From Thinopyrum elongatum (taxonomy: Eukaryota; Streptophyta; Magnoliopsida; Poales; Poaceae): DNA of 64,000 nucleotides. Positions 43,238 through 54,660 of this stretch are shown one piece after another. Positions within the stretch are counted from its first letter, which is position 1; each line of letters begins with the position of its first letter. Position numbers and translations under genes: made by a program. The stretch covers positions 185,992,942 to 186,056,941 of the forward strand of contig CM022302.1 of NCBI GenBank assembly GCA_011799875.1, given 5' to 3'. The notes beneath the pieces are model-generated. The model had not been told where the DNA came from, did not search any database, and saw only the letters and a list, made by a program, of their open reading frames with translations.

Positions 43238-46200
43238 GCATCCCCAAGCTTAATTCCTACTCATCCTCGAGTAGGTAAATGATAAAAGAAATAATTTATG
43301 AAGTGTGAATGCTAGCAAAGTGCACAAGTTTGATCAATGACAATTTCAATCACTTTTCCTAGCATCATAACAGCAATTCTTTCTTATAAAACTTCTCATG
43401 TTAAAGTAGCAACCAATTCACATGTTAAGGTTCAAACAATGAATTCTCTTGAAACTCAACAACCTATGTTCTCAGTCACCAAACAATTGCAATTCAACTT
43501 ATTCAATAGAGTCTAAGTAAGAGCTCCACATACTCAACCATCATATAGTCTTCTATGATTGCTCACACTCACCGCATACACATGAGCAAAATGTTTCGAC
43601 CGGACACATAGAAAGATAGGGGCTTATAATTTCGCCTCCCAACGTATTCACCTCAAGGGTGATGTCAGCAATAATAACTCATGCCACCCATATCTAACTG
43701 GATATATGTGCCTAGATCTTTCCTCACCACATGATGCTTGCCAAAGGAGAAAAATGAAAAGGAATAGAGAGAAAAACTTTGACTCTTTCATAAAAGTAAA
43801 TACATAAAAGTAAAAGATAGGCCCTTTGCAGAGGGAAGCAGAGGTTGCCATGCGCTTATTTGTTTGTATGCTCAACCCCTTAGTGCAAAAGAACATCACG
43901 TTATATTGCCCCTTGTGATGGCAACCTTTATTATGCAGTCTGTCGCTTTTATTTCTTTACCATCACAAGTTCGTACAACGCTCAATTTTCTCTTACACTA
44001 AATGATCTTACACTTTTAGAAGCAATTTTTATTGCCTTATTGCACCGATGACAACTTACTTGAAGGATCTTACTCAATCCATAGGTAGGTATGGTGGACT
44101 CTTGAAAATAAGATTTGGGTTTAAGGGTTTTTGGATGCAAAAGTAATATCTCTACTTAGTGCGGAATTTTTGGCTAGCAAAGATGGGGGGCAAGCACCAC
44201 ATGTTGAAGGATCTATGACAATATAACTTCTATGTGAATATGAACAAACATAAATCATTACGTTGTCTTCCTTATCCAACGTCAAATTTTTTGGCATATA
44301 ATATTTTGATGGGGGCTCACAATCACAAAAGATTTCCAAGATAGTGTATTTGCATGTGAAAGTTCTCTTCCTTCTATTAATCATTCATGAATTGCTTGTA
44401 TGACCAATATTGTGATTGTCAAGCTTCAAAAGATTTCACTTTCTAAACCCAATGTGAAGCTACCACTAGGAATGATATGAACATATAATTTCAACTTCAT
44501 TATATTCAATTTATTCAACAATTTACTCATAGGATATAAGTGAAGCACAAGAGTAAATGACAAGCTACTCCAAAAAGATATAAGTGAAGATCAAACGAGT
44601 AGTTAACTAAATGGGTAGCAATTTGAGGACTCTCTCTTATTTAAAAACTTTCAGATCTAAGTATTTTATTAAAACAACAAGAAAAACAAGACAAAATGAC
44701 ATTCCAAGAATAATACAACTCATGTGAAGAAGCAAAAACTTAGGCTCAACCGATACTAACTGCTAATTGTTGATGAAGAAAGGTGGGATGCCTACCGGGG
44801 CATCCCCAAGCTTAGATGCTTGAGACTTCTTGAAATATTATCTTGGGATGCCTTGGGCATCCCCAAGCTTGAGCTTTTTTGTCTCCTTAATTCCTTTTAT
44901 ATCACGGTTTCCCTAAATCTTAAAAACTTCATCCACAAAAAACTCAACAAGAACTCGTGAGATAAGTTAGTATAAACCAATGCAAAAACCTTATCATTCT
45001 CTACTATAGAAAATCACTAAAATTATTATTCAACATTTCATACTAAATTCCTCTGCATATTTAATACTCCTATCCTCAAATAGAATCATTAAACAAGCAA
45101 ACATATGCAAACAATGCAAACATAACAGCAATCTACCAAAACAGTACAGTCTGTAAAGAATGAAAGAGTATCAATACTTATTTAACTCCAAAAATTATGA
45201 AAATTTACCACACTGTATAAAATTTATCAAAAATTACTGTGCAAAAAGTTTCAACATTTTATCACATTCTTACTTTTCTCGGGAATGTTTCAAACATCGA
45301 TAAACTTTCTGTTTTGAAACAGCAACTCATAAACTTGCAAAATGAGCATGGTAAAGGCTATCCTTGACATTTTTATTGAAAATAAAGATGCAAAACATTA
45401 TTATAAAAAACAGCAAGAAAATCCTAACAAAATAAAATGACACTCCAAGCAAAACACATATCATGTGACGAATGAAAATATAGCTCCAAGTGAGGTTACC
45501 GATAATGTTGGAGACGAAATTGGGGATGCCTTCCGGGGCATCCCCAAGCTTAGTTGCTTGGATATTCCTTGAATATTACCTTGGGGGTGCCTTGGGCATC
45601 CCCAATCATAGGGTCTTGTCACTCCTTATTCTCCTCATATCGATATCTCACCCAAAACTTGAAAACTTCAATCACACAAAACTTAACGGAACTTCGTGAG
45701 ATGCATTAGTATAATAAAGACAAATCATTCACTTTGGTACTGTCAAGATAAGATTAATAATTGTTTACACATAATTCCTACTGTACTCTACAATTTACAC
45801 AATTTATAATAAGCAATATAAGCCATGGAAACCATAAAAGCAAGCAAACTATGCATTGCAAACAGAATCTGTCAAAAACAGAACAGTACGTAAAGATCTG
45901 AATTAAGGTCATACTTATGTAACTCCAGAAATTCTGAAAAATTAGGAAAGCGTAGAAAATTTGTATACCCATCAACTGTCAAAAACTCAGAATTTTTCCA
46001 CGTTCCAGTAAAATACAGGAATTTCTGCACTGGACGCAAAAGTTTCTGTTTTTGCACAGAATCAAGTCAACTATCATCCACACTATCCCAAAGGCTTTAC
46101 TTGGCACTTTATTGAAAAAAAAAGTTATAAAACAAGATTAATACAGTAGCCTAACCATGTGAACACACAAAAACAGTAGGTAAAATTGTTGGCTTGTGTC

Positions 46201-46256
46201 CCAACAAGCGCCTTTCTTTAATGCCTTTTAGATAGGCATGATGATTTCAATGATGC
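43238..46256 (-). other. Non-coding interior with repeated polypurine-like motifs
   Basis: AT-rich, with no domain. GCATCCCCAAGCTTA, the complement of the polypurine region next to the LTR, recurs at about 43238, 44809, 44862 and 45540 and, within the ORF, at about 47006; a diverged copy is at 45597. The copies near 44800 and 45535 sit in a duplicated block (GGGATGCCT...GGGGCATCCCCAAGCTTAG). Confidence 0.75.
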
Positions 46257-47285
46257 TCACTTAAAAGATAAGAATTGAAACACAAAGAGAGCATCATGAA
46301 GCATATTACTTGCACATTTAAGTCTAACCCACTTCCTATGCATAGGGATTTTGTGAGAAAACAATTCATGGGAGCAAGAATCAACTAGCATAGGAAGGCA
46401 AAACAAGTGCAACTTCAAAACTTTCAACATAAAGAGAGGAAACTTGATATTATTGCAATATGTAAATGCATATGTTCCCCTCTCATAATAATTTTTAGTA
46501 GCATCATGAATGAATTCAAAAATATAAATATCACATAAATCATTATTTTCATGATCCACAAGCATAGAAATTTTATTGCTCTCCACATAAACAAATTTAT
46601 TCTCCTGAATAGTAGTGGGAGCAAACTCAACAAAATAATTATCATGGGATTGAAAATTAAAATCATGATGACAAGTTTCATGGTTATCATTATTCTTTAT
46701 AGCATACATGTCATCACCATAATCATCATAGATAGCTAATTTGTTGTCATAGTCAATTGAAACCTCTTCCAAAATAGTCGATTCATCACTAAATAAAGTC
46801 ACGACCTCTTCAAATCCACTTTCATAATTATCACAATAAGATTCAACACCCTCGAAAATAGTGGGATCATCATTACATAAAGTTGACACTCTTCCAAACC
46901 CACTTTCATCAATATAATCATCATAAATAGGAGGCATGCAATCATTATAACAAATTTGCACATAAAATCTTGGGGGACTAAAAATATCATCCTCATCAAA
47001 CATAGCATCCCCAAGCTTATGGCTTTGCATATCGTTAGCATCATGGATATTCAAAGAGTTCATACCAACAACATTGCAATCATGCTCATCATTCAAAGAT
47101 TTTTTGTCAAACATTTTATAAAATTCTTCCTCTATCAATTGAGCACAATTTTCGTTTCCATCATTTTCACGAAAGATACTATAAAGATGAACAATATGAT
47201 GCAACCTCAATTCCATTTTTTTTGTAGTTTTATTTTTATAAACCAAACTAGTGATAAAACAAGAAACTAAAAGATTTGATTGCAA
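46257..47285 (-). CDS. 342-aa acidic ORF of the non-autonomous retrotransposon
   Basis: Open from near the primer-binding site, with MELRLHHIVHLYSIFREND early, ENCAQLIEEEFYKMFDKKS and then many acidic and asparagine-rich segments (YDDYIDESGFGRV, EEVVTLFSDESTILEEV). It has no zinc knuckle, protease or RT motif. It occupies the gag position, starting about 40 bp inside the primer-binding site, but I do not recognise a capsid domain. It may be a degenerate gag or a packaging-related leader protein. The internal ATG of MELRLHH may be the true start. Confidence 0.55.
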   Translation of the reverse strand: MQSNLLVSCFITSLVYKNKTTKKMELRLHHIVHLYSIFRENDGNENCAQLIEEEFYKMFDKKSLNDEHDCNVVGMNSLNIHDANDMQSHKLGDAMFDEDDIFSPPRFYVQICYNDCMPPIYDDYIDESGFGRVSTLCNDDPTIFEGVESYCDNYESGFEEVVTLFSDESTILEEVSIDYDNKLAIYDDYGDDMYAIKNNDNHETCHHDFNFQSHDNYFVEFAPTTIQENKFVYVESNKISMLVDHENNDLCDIYIFEFIHDATKNYYERGTYAFTYCNNIKFPLFMLKVLKLHLFCLPMLVDSCSHELFSHKIPMHRKWVRLKCASNMLHDALFVFQFLSFK

Positions 47286-47318
47286 GATCTAAAGATATAC
47301 CTTCAAACACTCACCTCC

Positions 47319-47333
47319 CAGGCAATGGCGCCA
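47319..47333 (-). other. Primer-binding site
   Basis: The minus strand reads TGGCGCCATTGCCTG, close to the 3' end complement of plant tRNA-Asp used by many Gypsy elements. It lies ten bases inside the 5' LTR. Confidence 0.75.
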
Positions 47334-47343
47334 GAAAAGAGCT

Positions 47344-48904
47344 TGATGTCTACTACGCAACTTGTTCTTGTAGACTTGTGTTGGGCCTCCAAGCGTAGAG
47401 CTTTGTAGGACAGTAGCAATTTTCCCTCGAGTGGATGACCTAAGGTTTATCAATCCGTGGGAGGTGTAGGATGAAGATGGTCTCTCTCAAACAACCCTGG
47501 AACCAAATAATAAAAAGTCTTTTGTGTCCCCAACACACCCAATACAATGGCAAATTGTATAGGTGCACTAGTTCGGCGAAGAGATGGTGATAAAAGTGTA
47601 GTAATGATAGTAGATATTGATTTTTGTAATAGGAACAATAAAAAACAGCAAGGTAGCAATTGATAAAACGGAGCACAAACGGTATTGCAATGCTTGAAAA
47701 TGAGGCCTAGGGTTCGTACTTTCACTAGTGCAACCTCTCAAGAATGCTAATATAATTGGATCATATAACCATCCCTCAAAGTGCGATGAAGAATCACTCC
47801 AAAGTTCCTATCTAGCGGAGAACATAAGAATAAATTGTTTGTAGGGTACGAAACCACCTCAAAGCTATTCTTTCCGATCGATATATCCAAGAGTTCATAC
47901 TAAAATAACACCAAAGCAAATTCAAATTCGTAATGCTCAATCCAACACAAAGAACCTCAAAGAGTGCCCCAAGATTTCTATCAGAGAAACAAAGACAAGA
48001 ACGTGGATCAACCCCTATACATAGATTACCCCAACGTCACCTCGGGAATCCGCGAGTTGAGTGCCAAAACATTTATCAAGTGAATCAATATAATACCCCA
48101 TTGTCACCACGGGTATTCATATGCAAGACATATATCAAGTGCTCTCAAATCCATAAAAGTATTCAATCCAATAAAATGAAATCTCAAAGGGAAAACTCAA
48201 TTCATCACAACAAGATAGAGAGGGAGAAAAACCATATGATCCAACTATATTAACAAAGCTCCCGATACATTAAAATCATGCATCTCAAGAACATGAGAGA
48301 GAGAGAGATTAAACACATAGCTACTGGTACAAACCCTCAGCCCCGAGGGTGGACTACTCCCTCCTCATCGTGGTGGCCGTCGGGATGATGAAGATGGCCA
48401 CCGGTGATGATTTCCCCCTCCGGCGAAGTGCCGGAATGGGGTCTAGATTGGTTTTGCATGGCTACAGAGCCTTGCGGTGGCAGAACTTCTGATCTAGGTT
48501 TTTCCCCCAGGGTTTTTGAAATATTTGGTGATTTATAGGCAAAGAGGGGATGCGGGAGGCCACCAAGGTGGGCACAACCCACCTGGGCGTGCCTGGGCCC
48601 CCAGGCGCGCCCTGGTGGGTTGTGCCCCCCTCGGGGCACCCCCAGGTGCTTCTCTGGCCCACTGGATGTCTTCTGGTCCATAAAAAATCCATAAAAAGTT
48701 TCACGGTGTTTGGACTCTGTTTGATATTGATTTCCTGTGATGTAAAAAACAAGCAAAAGTAGCAACTGGCACTGGCACTGGGTCAATAGGTTAGTCCCAA
48801 AAAAAATGATATAAAGTTCCTATAAAATGATTGTAAAACATCGAAGAATGATAATATAACAACATGAATACTTCATAAATTATAGATACGTTGGAGACGT
48901 ATCA
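47344..48904 (-). repeat. 5' LTR of the 41676-48904 element
   Basis: 1561 bp, same ends as its partner. On the minus strand it starts TGATACGTCTCCAACG, as does the partial LTR at 62195 in diverged form. Confidence 0.92.
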
Positions 48905-49000
48905 GCCGGTCGCCGAGGGGTCGAGGGGTCGAGGGACGAGGGATCGAGGGTCTAGGGGTCGATGGTCGAGGATCTTCCGGTCCGAGTGCTGACCAACTGG

Positions 49001-49147
49001 TGTCGTAGCTTAAGATGAGGACGTCCCCGAGCTGAAGGTCATGAGCGTGGGTGAACTGCTTCCATCCGTGCGCGAAGAATGGATGGAAGCAGTTCGCCCG
49101 CGCTGACGACCTTCAGCTCGGGCACGTCCACATCTTAAGCTACGACA
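49001..49147. repeat. Foldback 1 in CACTA 2, 69-bp arms, carrying a B3-like fragment
   Basis: Arms 49001-49069 and 49079-49147 pair with only a few mismatches around a 9-base loop (TGTCGTAGCTTAAGATG ... CATCTTAAGCTACGACA). The right arm and its extension encode NGWKQFARADDLQLGHV and LTVKVFDRT, the C-terminal half of a B3-like domain. The RNA would form a long hairpin. Confidence 0.85.
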
Positions 49148-49239
49148 ACATCTGCACCATGCTCACAGTGAAGGTGTTCGACAGGACCGCCGAGGGGTCG
49201 AGGGTCGAGGATTGCCGAGGGGTCAGGGGTCGAGGGGCC

Positions 49240-49577
49240 AAGTGTTGAAACTTGAAACACCCAAACTGACTCATGACAAAAAATCAAAGCGTAGAAAGAG
49301 AAACCAAAGACGAAACAACACATAGTGAGAGGCTGTGCAACTAGGATGATATTCTGTAACAGCTTTTTTAATGAATTTGAGAGGATGATGGTGAAGAACT
49401 TGAAAGCCATTGGTGTCTTTCGACTTCTTCGCCATCATCCTCTCCAATTCATTAAAAAAGCTGGTATAGAAAATCATCCTAGTTCCACAACCTCTCACTA
49501 TGTACTATTTCGTCTTTCGTTTCTCTTTCTACGCCCTGATTTTTTGCTAGTTTGGTTGTTTGAAGTTTCAAAACTTG
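49240..49577. repeat. Foldback 2 in CACTA 2, about 165-bp arms, 10-base loop
   Basis: Left arm 49240-49406 and right arm 49417-49577 are diverged inverted copies. Matching blocks include GCGTAGAAAGAGAAAC, CATAGTGAGAGG, ACTAGGATGAT, AGCTTTTTTAATGAATT and GAGAGGATGATGG. Both arms can be read as short peptides of no recognised family. It lies within the presumed intron or leader of the CACTA 2 gene. Confidence 0.85.
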
Positions 49578-49758
49578 GCTTTTAATCCTCATTGCCGAGG
49601 GGTCGAGGGGTCGATGGTCGCCGAGGGGTTCCTAAGTTATGTTGTACTTGATGATGATACACTAGTTATATGCATATTATTATTCATGTCGGTATTAATT
49701 TTTTTTTATGTTGTACTAATTTCGTTTACTCTATATATGTCACGGCAGGTGTTGAAAG

Positions 49759-52222
49759 ATGGTGGGCGCAGGTAAGGAGTGCTTCGAGGCTCCTTCTTCA
49801 TCGGCGTCGTTGCCCACCGGGAGAGGTACTTCCATTCCACACGTACCTCTCTGGAGAGCGTTGTACGAGGGTATGGCTTCACCGGTGGGCACTTCTTCGT
49901 CGGCGTCATTGCCCACCGGGAGAGGAGGTCGGGGAGGGAGGAAGAGAGGAGGTCGGGGAGGACGTGGCCATGGGAGAGCTAGGTAGGCTCCTACGCCTTC
50001 CTCGCCGCCACCCCTAGCTGATTCACCCAAGCACATGACTGCTAGGGTGGACACGTCTGAGGAGGAGGCTAGGCGGACTCCGGTCCATGAGCCTCGGGTT
50101 GACGGGCCTTCGGCCCACGAGACTTCGTCCAACGAGACTTGGCCCCATGAGACTCCGTCCCAGGAGACGTCCGGATGGGGTACCTGGTAGGATCCGCCTG
50201 AGGGGCCGAGTGGCCATGCTGATGGTGGCGGGCATCAGATTTCTGATAGCAGCGAGGACAAGGTGGTTGATGGGGCCACCGTCTACCAGCGTGGTAGTAC
50301 ACGGCTCCCGCCCCTGCCGGCGACCCACGAGCAGAGGTGGTTGATTTGGCCTGATGGGTAGAGGTAAGTGCATTTACTCTTTTTGTACCGTTTGCCATCA
50401 TGTTTCTTCAAATATCTAATGTGTTGGCCTTGTCATACTGCAGGGGTTGGAACCACCATCAGGATGTCCGCAGGCCCAACCAAGTCCTTGGTGTGATTTG
50501 CCGGCAAAACTTCCCGGGGTTTGTCACGTTGCCCGGTGAGGGTCAGCTTCCAGAGCTAGGATTGAGCTGGGAGCACTACTTGGCTGCCCCGGCCCCGCTG
50601 GAGGAGATGATCGACGGTGTCTTGTGCCACACGAGGGCCGACATGGTGAGCAGAACTTTTTGGGTAATTTCTCCTTTACACAATTAAAAATCTTCGAATA
50701 AGCTTATTTATTGTACTAATCAATGTTGTCTCGTTTGATTGCAAACATTCTACAGGTGAGAGGAGGGATACGAGGAGGCCTGTGCACGGGTTATCGATGC
50801 TGAGTGCAGGCGCCTACTACAAAACTTATGGCACGAGGCTCGGGTGCAGGCTGTTCGAGACTACTTCGCCTCGCGTGGTGTTCGGAAGCCCAAGAAGAAG
50901 TGCCACGGAAAGTTTCTGAAAAAGGAGGAGTACATGACGGTAATTGCCTATATTCTTAAGGCCTTGTTCTTAGTTTCATTGATTTGATTCGTAGGCGTAG
51001 CGCTCAAGTTTCTCTTTACTAACTTAGGTGCCCCCGAGATGGTGTGCGGATAAGATGGATTGTTGGGAGGCGTTGGTGGATGAGTGGTGCTCAGACACAT
51101 GGCTAGCCGTCCACAACAGTGTCAAGGACAAGCGCACCCAAATGAGAGGTGTGCCACACCATCATGGCAGCTCCAACTTATATCAATACGGGCAGAACTG
51201 GGTATGTGGTTTGCTTCATGATTCATGCAATTCATTCTCTCATGCTAGCTTGAGCCCTTTAATTACTAATACTATGTTCCTCTCTTTTAGGCGGGATACA
51301 ATATGGCACCGGTGCCAGAGGTGTTCGACCTCTATGCCATGGCCCATACTGCCCCGTTTAAGAAGGCCAAGGCATTCTCTGCGTCTGACCTCGATCATCC
51401 AGGGAACTTCACCAACATCTCCTCCCACAACAAGCTCGTGAAGTACAGAGATGAGGGGAAGGCGAGGAAAGGGGAGGACTTTAACCCGAGTGGGCAATTT
51501 GATCCTGAGCTGGTGATGATATCTGGTGGCGGGAGGTCCCATGGCTTGATAGCCATTGGAGATGGACTTATCCATTGTCCTCGCACTCTCCCGGAGATCA
51601 AGGCATGCCAGTCGAGCTCCGCTCCTGAGATGAGGCCTCGTCAACGGCCAGTCGAGCTCACCTTTGAGGTTAGTTATACGGACTCAGCTATCTTTCCTCC
51701 ATTACATTGTGTGTGCAGCCATCGATGATTACAACGCTAACAAGGAGTGGTGTTGCAGGCTGCTCTTAAGAGTGAGAGAGAAAGAACCTAGGCGCTACTA
51801 ATGGAGAGGGATTGGCAGGCAGAGGAGAAGCAGCGGGAGTTGGAGGAGAAGACGGCAAAGATGTTGGAGGAGGAGAGGTCACGGAATGACATGCAGAACA
51901 GGGCCATGTACGAGCTCCTCATGGTAAGTTTCTTCTGCATATTAGCCAAATCATTCACGTAATGTTCATTTCATTACTAACTAGTATTACTGACCCGTGA
52001 ATACCAAATGTGCAGTCTATGTGCCAGAAGGTCGGTCAGACCCCTCCGCCGATGCCAGAGATTGCTCCGGGGACCATGGTGAGTTTAATTTGAATGGTCA
52101 TTAGTTACTAGTATTAACATTTGAGTGTCGTCATGCTAACGAGACATTGCAAATGATCTTTGGTGCAGCGTACCTCCAGACAAGCATCACACGATCCTTC
52201 TCCAGGTGTTTCACCTCCATGA
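49759..52222 (+). pseudogene. CACTA 2 accessory (TNPA-like / plant transposase-associated) gene
   Basis: ATG 49759 follows an intron-like ACGGCAG. Exons: 49759-50360 with stops at 49982 and 50188 (two direct copies of SSSASLPTGRG, then YQRGSTRLPPLP and EQRWLIWPDG); 50443-50646 (NQVLGVICRQNFPGFVTLP); 50757-50940 (FASRGVRKPKKKCHGKFL); 51029-51199 (PPRWCADKMDCWEALVDEW, GVPHHHGSSNLYQYGQNW); 51291-51668 (PEVFDLYAMAHT, GKARKGEDFNPSGQFDPE); 51760-51923, a coiled coil (EEKQRELEEKTAKMLEEE) with a TAG near 51790; then 52016-52079 and 52169-52222. Donor and acceptor sites are mostly GT/AG. The pattern matches plant En/Spm-type accessory proteins. The stops make it inactive. Confidence 0.75.
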
Positions 52223-52921
52223 TGACGGTAAGTTTTCTCTAGTGTTTTTCTTAACAAATGCATAATGACCTAGACTTAGCTTTATTTCCTCCAAAATGCT
52301 TACCATAATGACCTAGACTTAGCTTATTTTCCTCCAAAATGACATAATTAGCTTACTAGCTCCAAAATGATCCATTTTACCTTAGTTAGCTCTAAAACGA
52401 TCTATACTTAGCTTTGTTTCCTCCAAAATGACCTAAGTTAGCTCTAATATGCTAAGTTATCTCTAATATGCTTAGTTACCTAGGTTTGCTCAATAATGAC
52501 ATACACTTAGCTTACTTATGTACAAAATGGCATAATTAGCTTACTTAGGTTTGAAATGGCATAACAACCTTGGTAACCTCATATATGTCATATACTTAGC
52601 TTATTTTCCTCAAAAATGGCATAATATGCTTAGTTAACTAAAAAATGGCATAATTAGCTAGGTTAGCTCCAAAATGACCCATTTTACCTAGGTTAGCTCC
52701 AATATGATCCATTATACCTAGGTTAGCTCCAAAATGATCCATTTTAGCTAGGTTAGCTCCAAAATGATCCATTTTACCTAGGTTAGCTCAAAAATGGCAT
52801 AATTACTTAGGTTAGCACAAAAATGACCTATACTTACCTTATTTTCCTCCAAATTGACATAATAAGCTTAGTTAGCTCAAAAATGGCATAATTACCTATG
52901 TAAGCTCTAAAATGACACAAA
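52223..52921 (+). repeat. Tandem repeats with GGTTAGCTCC / CCATTTTACCTA core, 30-bp period
   Basis: GGTTAGCTCCAAAATGA starts at 52661, 52691, 52721 and 52751, and again (diverged) at 52781, an exact 30-bp spacing. Looser copies (TTAGCTTA, CCTCCAAAATG, ATGGCATAATTAG) fill the rest of the block. It is non-coding, 3' of the CACTA 2 gene. Confidence 0.85.
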
Positions 52922-53118
52922 TAAGGAATAAGAAGAAGAAAAACAAGGAAGAGGAGAAAAAGAAAGAATAGAAGAAGAAAGAGAAGAAAAAGAAAGAATA
53001 AAAGAAGAAGAATGAGAAGGAAAAGGGTAAAAACCTTCTTCTTCTTCTAGTCTTCTTCTTCTTCTTCTTCTTCTAGTCTTCTTCTTCTTCTTCTAGTCTT
53101 CTTCTTCTTCTTCTTCTA
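52922..53118. repeat. Purine block followed by pyrimidine block: (GAA)n then (CTT)n
   Basis: About 110 bp of AAGAAGAAAG-type sequence then about 85 bp of CTTCTTCTTCT with CTAGT interruptions. The two blocks could pair as a foldback. Confidence 0.8.
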
Positions 53119-53454
53119 ACTTGCTTACTCCCATTTTTGCAGATTTGATTCACTTCATGGAAGCTGGCATTGATGGACTGCTAGTTTTAGTTTATGTTTT
53201 GATTTTGTGTTGATGAACAATGTATGTTGAATAACTCCGTGAAACTATGTATGTATGTTGATGAACTCCGTGAAACTATTGTAATATGTATGGATGGAAC
53301 TATGTGTTGGTTATGTATGTATGATGAAACTTGTGTGTTGGATATGCCATATGTCTGCTGTGAAATTGCCCTGTGAAATATATATATATATATATCATAT
53401 ATTTTGCAGTGAAAATGCTTGGATATAAGAAAAAAAGAAAAAAAAAGAGGCAAT

Positions 53455-53882
53455 GCAGCCTCTTTGCCGTCTGCCACCGACGGCAAAGGGGCCTTTGCCA
53501 TCTGCCACAGATGGCAAAGAGGCCACGTGGCAGCAACCTGTGCAATCTGGGAGCTATACCATTTGGTTACTTTGCCGTCTGTGGCAGACGGCAAAGGATG
53601 TGGGTGTTTGCCGTCCGCTGGCAGACGGCAAAGGCTGCCATTAGCCACCCAACGTGGCTGATGCCTGTTATTTACTGTCCACATTCTTTGTCGTCTGCCA
53701 CCGACGGCAAAGGTTATTTGTCGTCTGCTTTGAGGAAGCAGACGGCAAAGAACCTGTTTACCGTCACTTTCTTTGCCAGGCAGGTTTGCCGTCAGTGGCA
53801 GACGGCAAAGAGGTTTGCCGTCCACTTTTGGTACGTTTGCCGTCTGCCATGGCTGATTGCAAAGAAGCTGATTCCTGTAGTG
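53455..53882 (+). repeat. Right subterminal repeats and terminus of CACTA 2
   Basis: About 14 copies of TTTGCCGTCTGC or its complement GACGGCAAAG, closing with CTGATTCCTGTAGTG. Confidence 0.9.
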
Positions 53883-53885
53883 TAG

Positions 53886-54660
53886 TGGGCCAGCCCACTA
53901 ACAGCCTGCTTAAACATGGCCCATTTACGGCCCAAAGCCAGATATGGCCCATTATTTGTTCCCTGAGTATTTGGGCCCAATTACGGCCTAGTGACATTTT
54001 GGCCTGTTAGAGGCCCGATGTAGACATGGGCCCATTTCACCCCAGTGTGTCTTTCGGCCTGGGAATGTCCTGTGCTGCCAATGGGCCATATATGGTCCGA
54101 CGCGACATCCGGCGCACTAACGGCCCGTGATCAAGGTGGCAACAGTTCAACCCAACGTGACTTTGGGACTGTTAAAGGCCTGTCGTATAGTTCGGCCCAT
54201 TGATGCCTCAACTAAGCTTTCGGCCTCTTAAAGGCCCATGATATCAGTGGGCTAACTAAGGCCCGAGATATGTTTCGGCCTGGTAATGGCCCGTCATATA
54301 ACTGGGCCAATAATGGCCCGGCCTACATTTCAGCCTGCTAAAGGCCCGTGGACGACTATTGAAAATTGAGGCCCAACATGCATTTCGGCCTGCTAAAGGC
54401 CCATGGTATCTTCTGAGCGGTAACAAGCCAGAAGAATATTCAGCCTGTTAATGGCCCAAAGCTACATGGTCCAAACTAAGCGCTGGGTCCACTAAAGGCC
54501 CAACTAAACTTTGGGCCGAATGCAGGCCCGTGTAAGTTGTGGCCCTGGCGCAAAGTGTGAAGGCCCCAATGGCCTTTCAGGCCCAAGAAGTTGCAGGCCG
54601 GCCAAATTGTGGCCCGCTAAAATGTAGGCCCGTTAGAGGCGAATGTTTTGGCCCGGTCGC
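53886..54660. repeat. GGCCC-rich degenerate repeats in CACTA 3
   Basis: Units of roughly 40-60 bp with TTTCGGCCTG(C/T)TAAAGGCCC(A/G)TG, repeated more than ten times. It is probably the subterminal or promoter zone of CACTA 3. Confidence 0.7.

Larger units (their letters stand above)
41676..48904 (-). mobile_element. Complete LTR retrotransposon, non-autonomous, target duplication GCCGG
   Basis: LTRs at 41676-43237 and 47344-48904; GCCGG flanks both ends (41671-41675, 48905-48909). On the minus strand the primer-binding site reads TGGCGCCATTGCCTGGGAG near 47333, 10 nt from the LTR, similar to the tRNA-Asp type of plant Gypsy elements. The polypurine region AAGCTTGGGGATGC adjoins the other LTR. 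The interior is only 4.1 kb, with one 342-aa ORF and no pol. It must rely on proteins from a related element. Confidence 0.92.
40269..53882 (+). mobile_element. CACTA transposon 2, complete, non-autonomous, target duplication TAG
   Basis: The left end is CACTACTGGAATCAG (40269-40283) and the right end CTGATTCCTGTAGTG (53868-53882), one mismatch in 15. TAG flanks both sides (40266-40268 and 53883-53885). Subterminal zones carry repeated TTTGCCGTCTGC / GCAGACGGCAAA motifs. It holds one multi-exon accessory gene (49759-52222), microsatellites and foldbacks, but no transposase. A later LTR retrotransposon (41676-48904) is inserted in it. Confidence 0.9.

Noticed and set aside
49322..49585. Mirror-image frames containing FFNE[FL]ERMM on both strands
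   Set aside because: They arise because the region is a foldback; listed as a hairpin rather than as genes.
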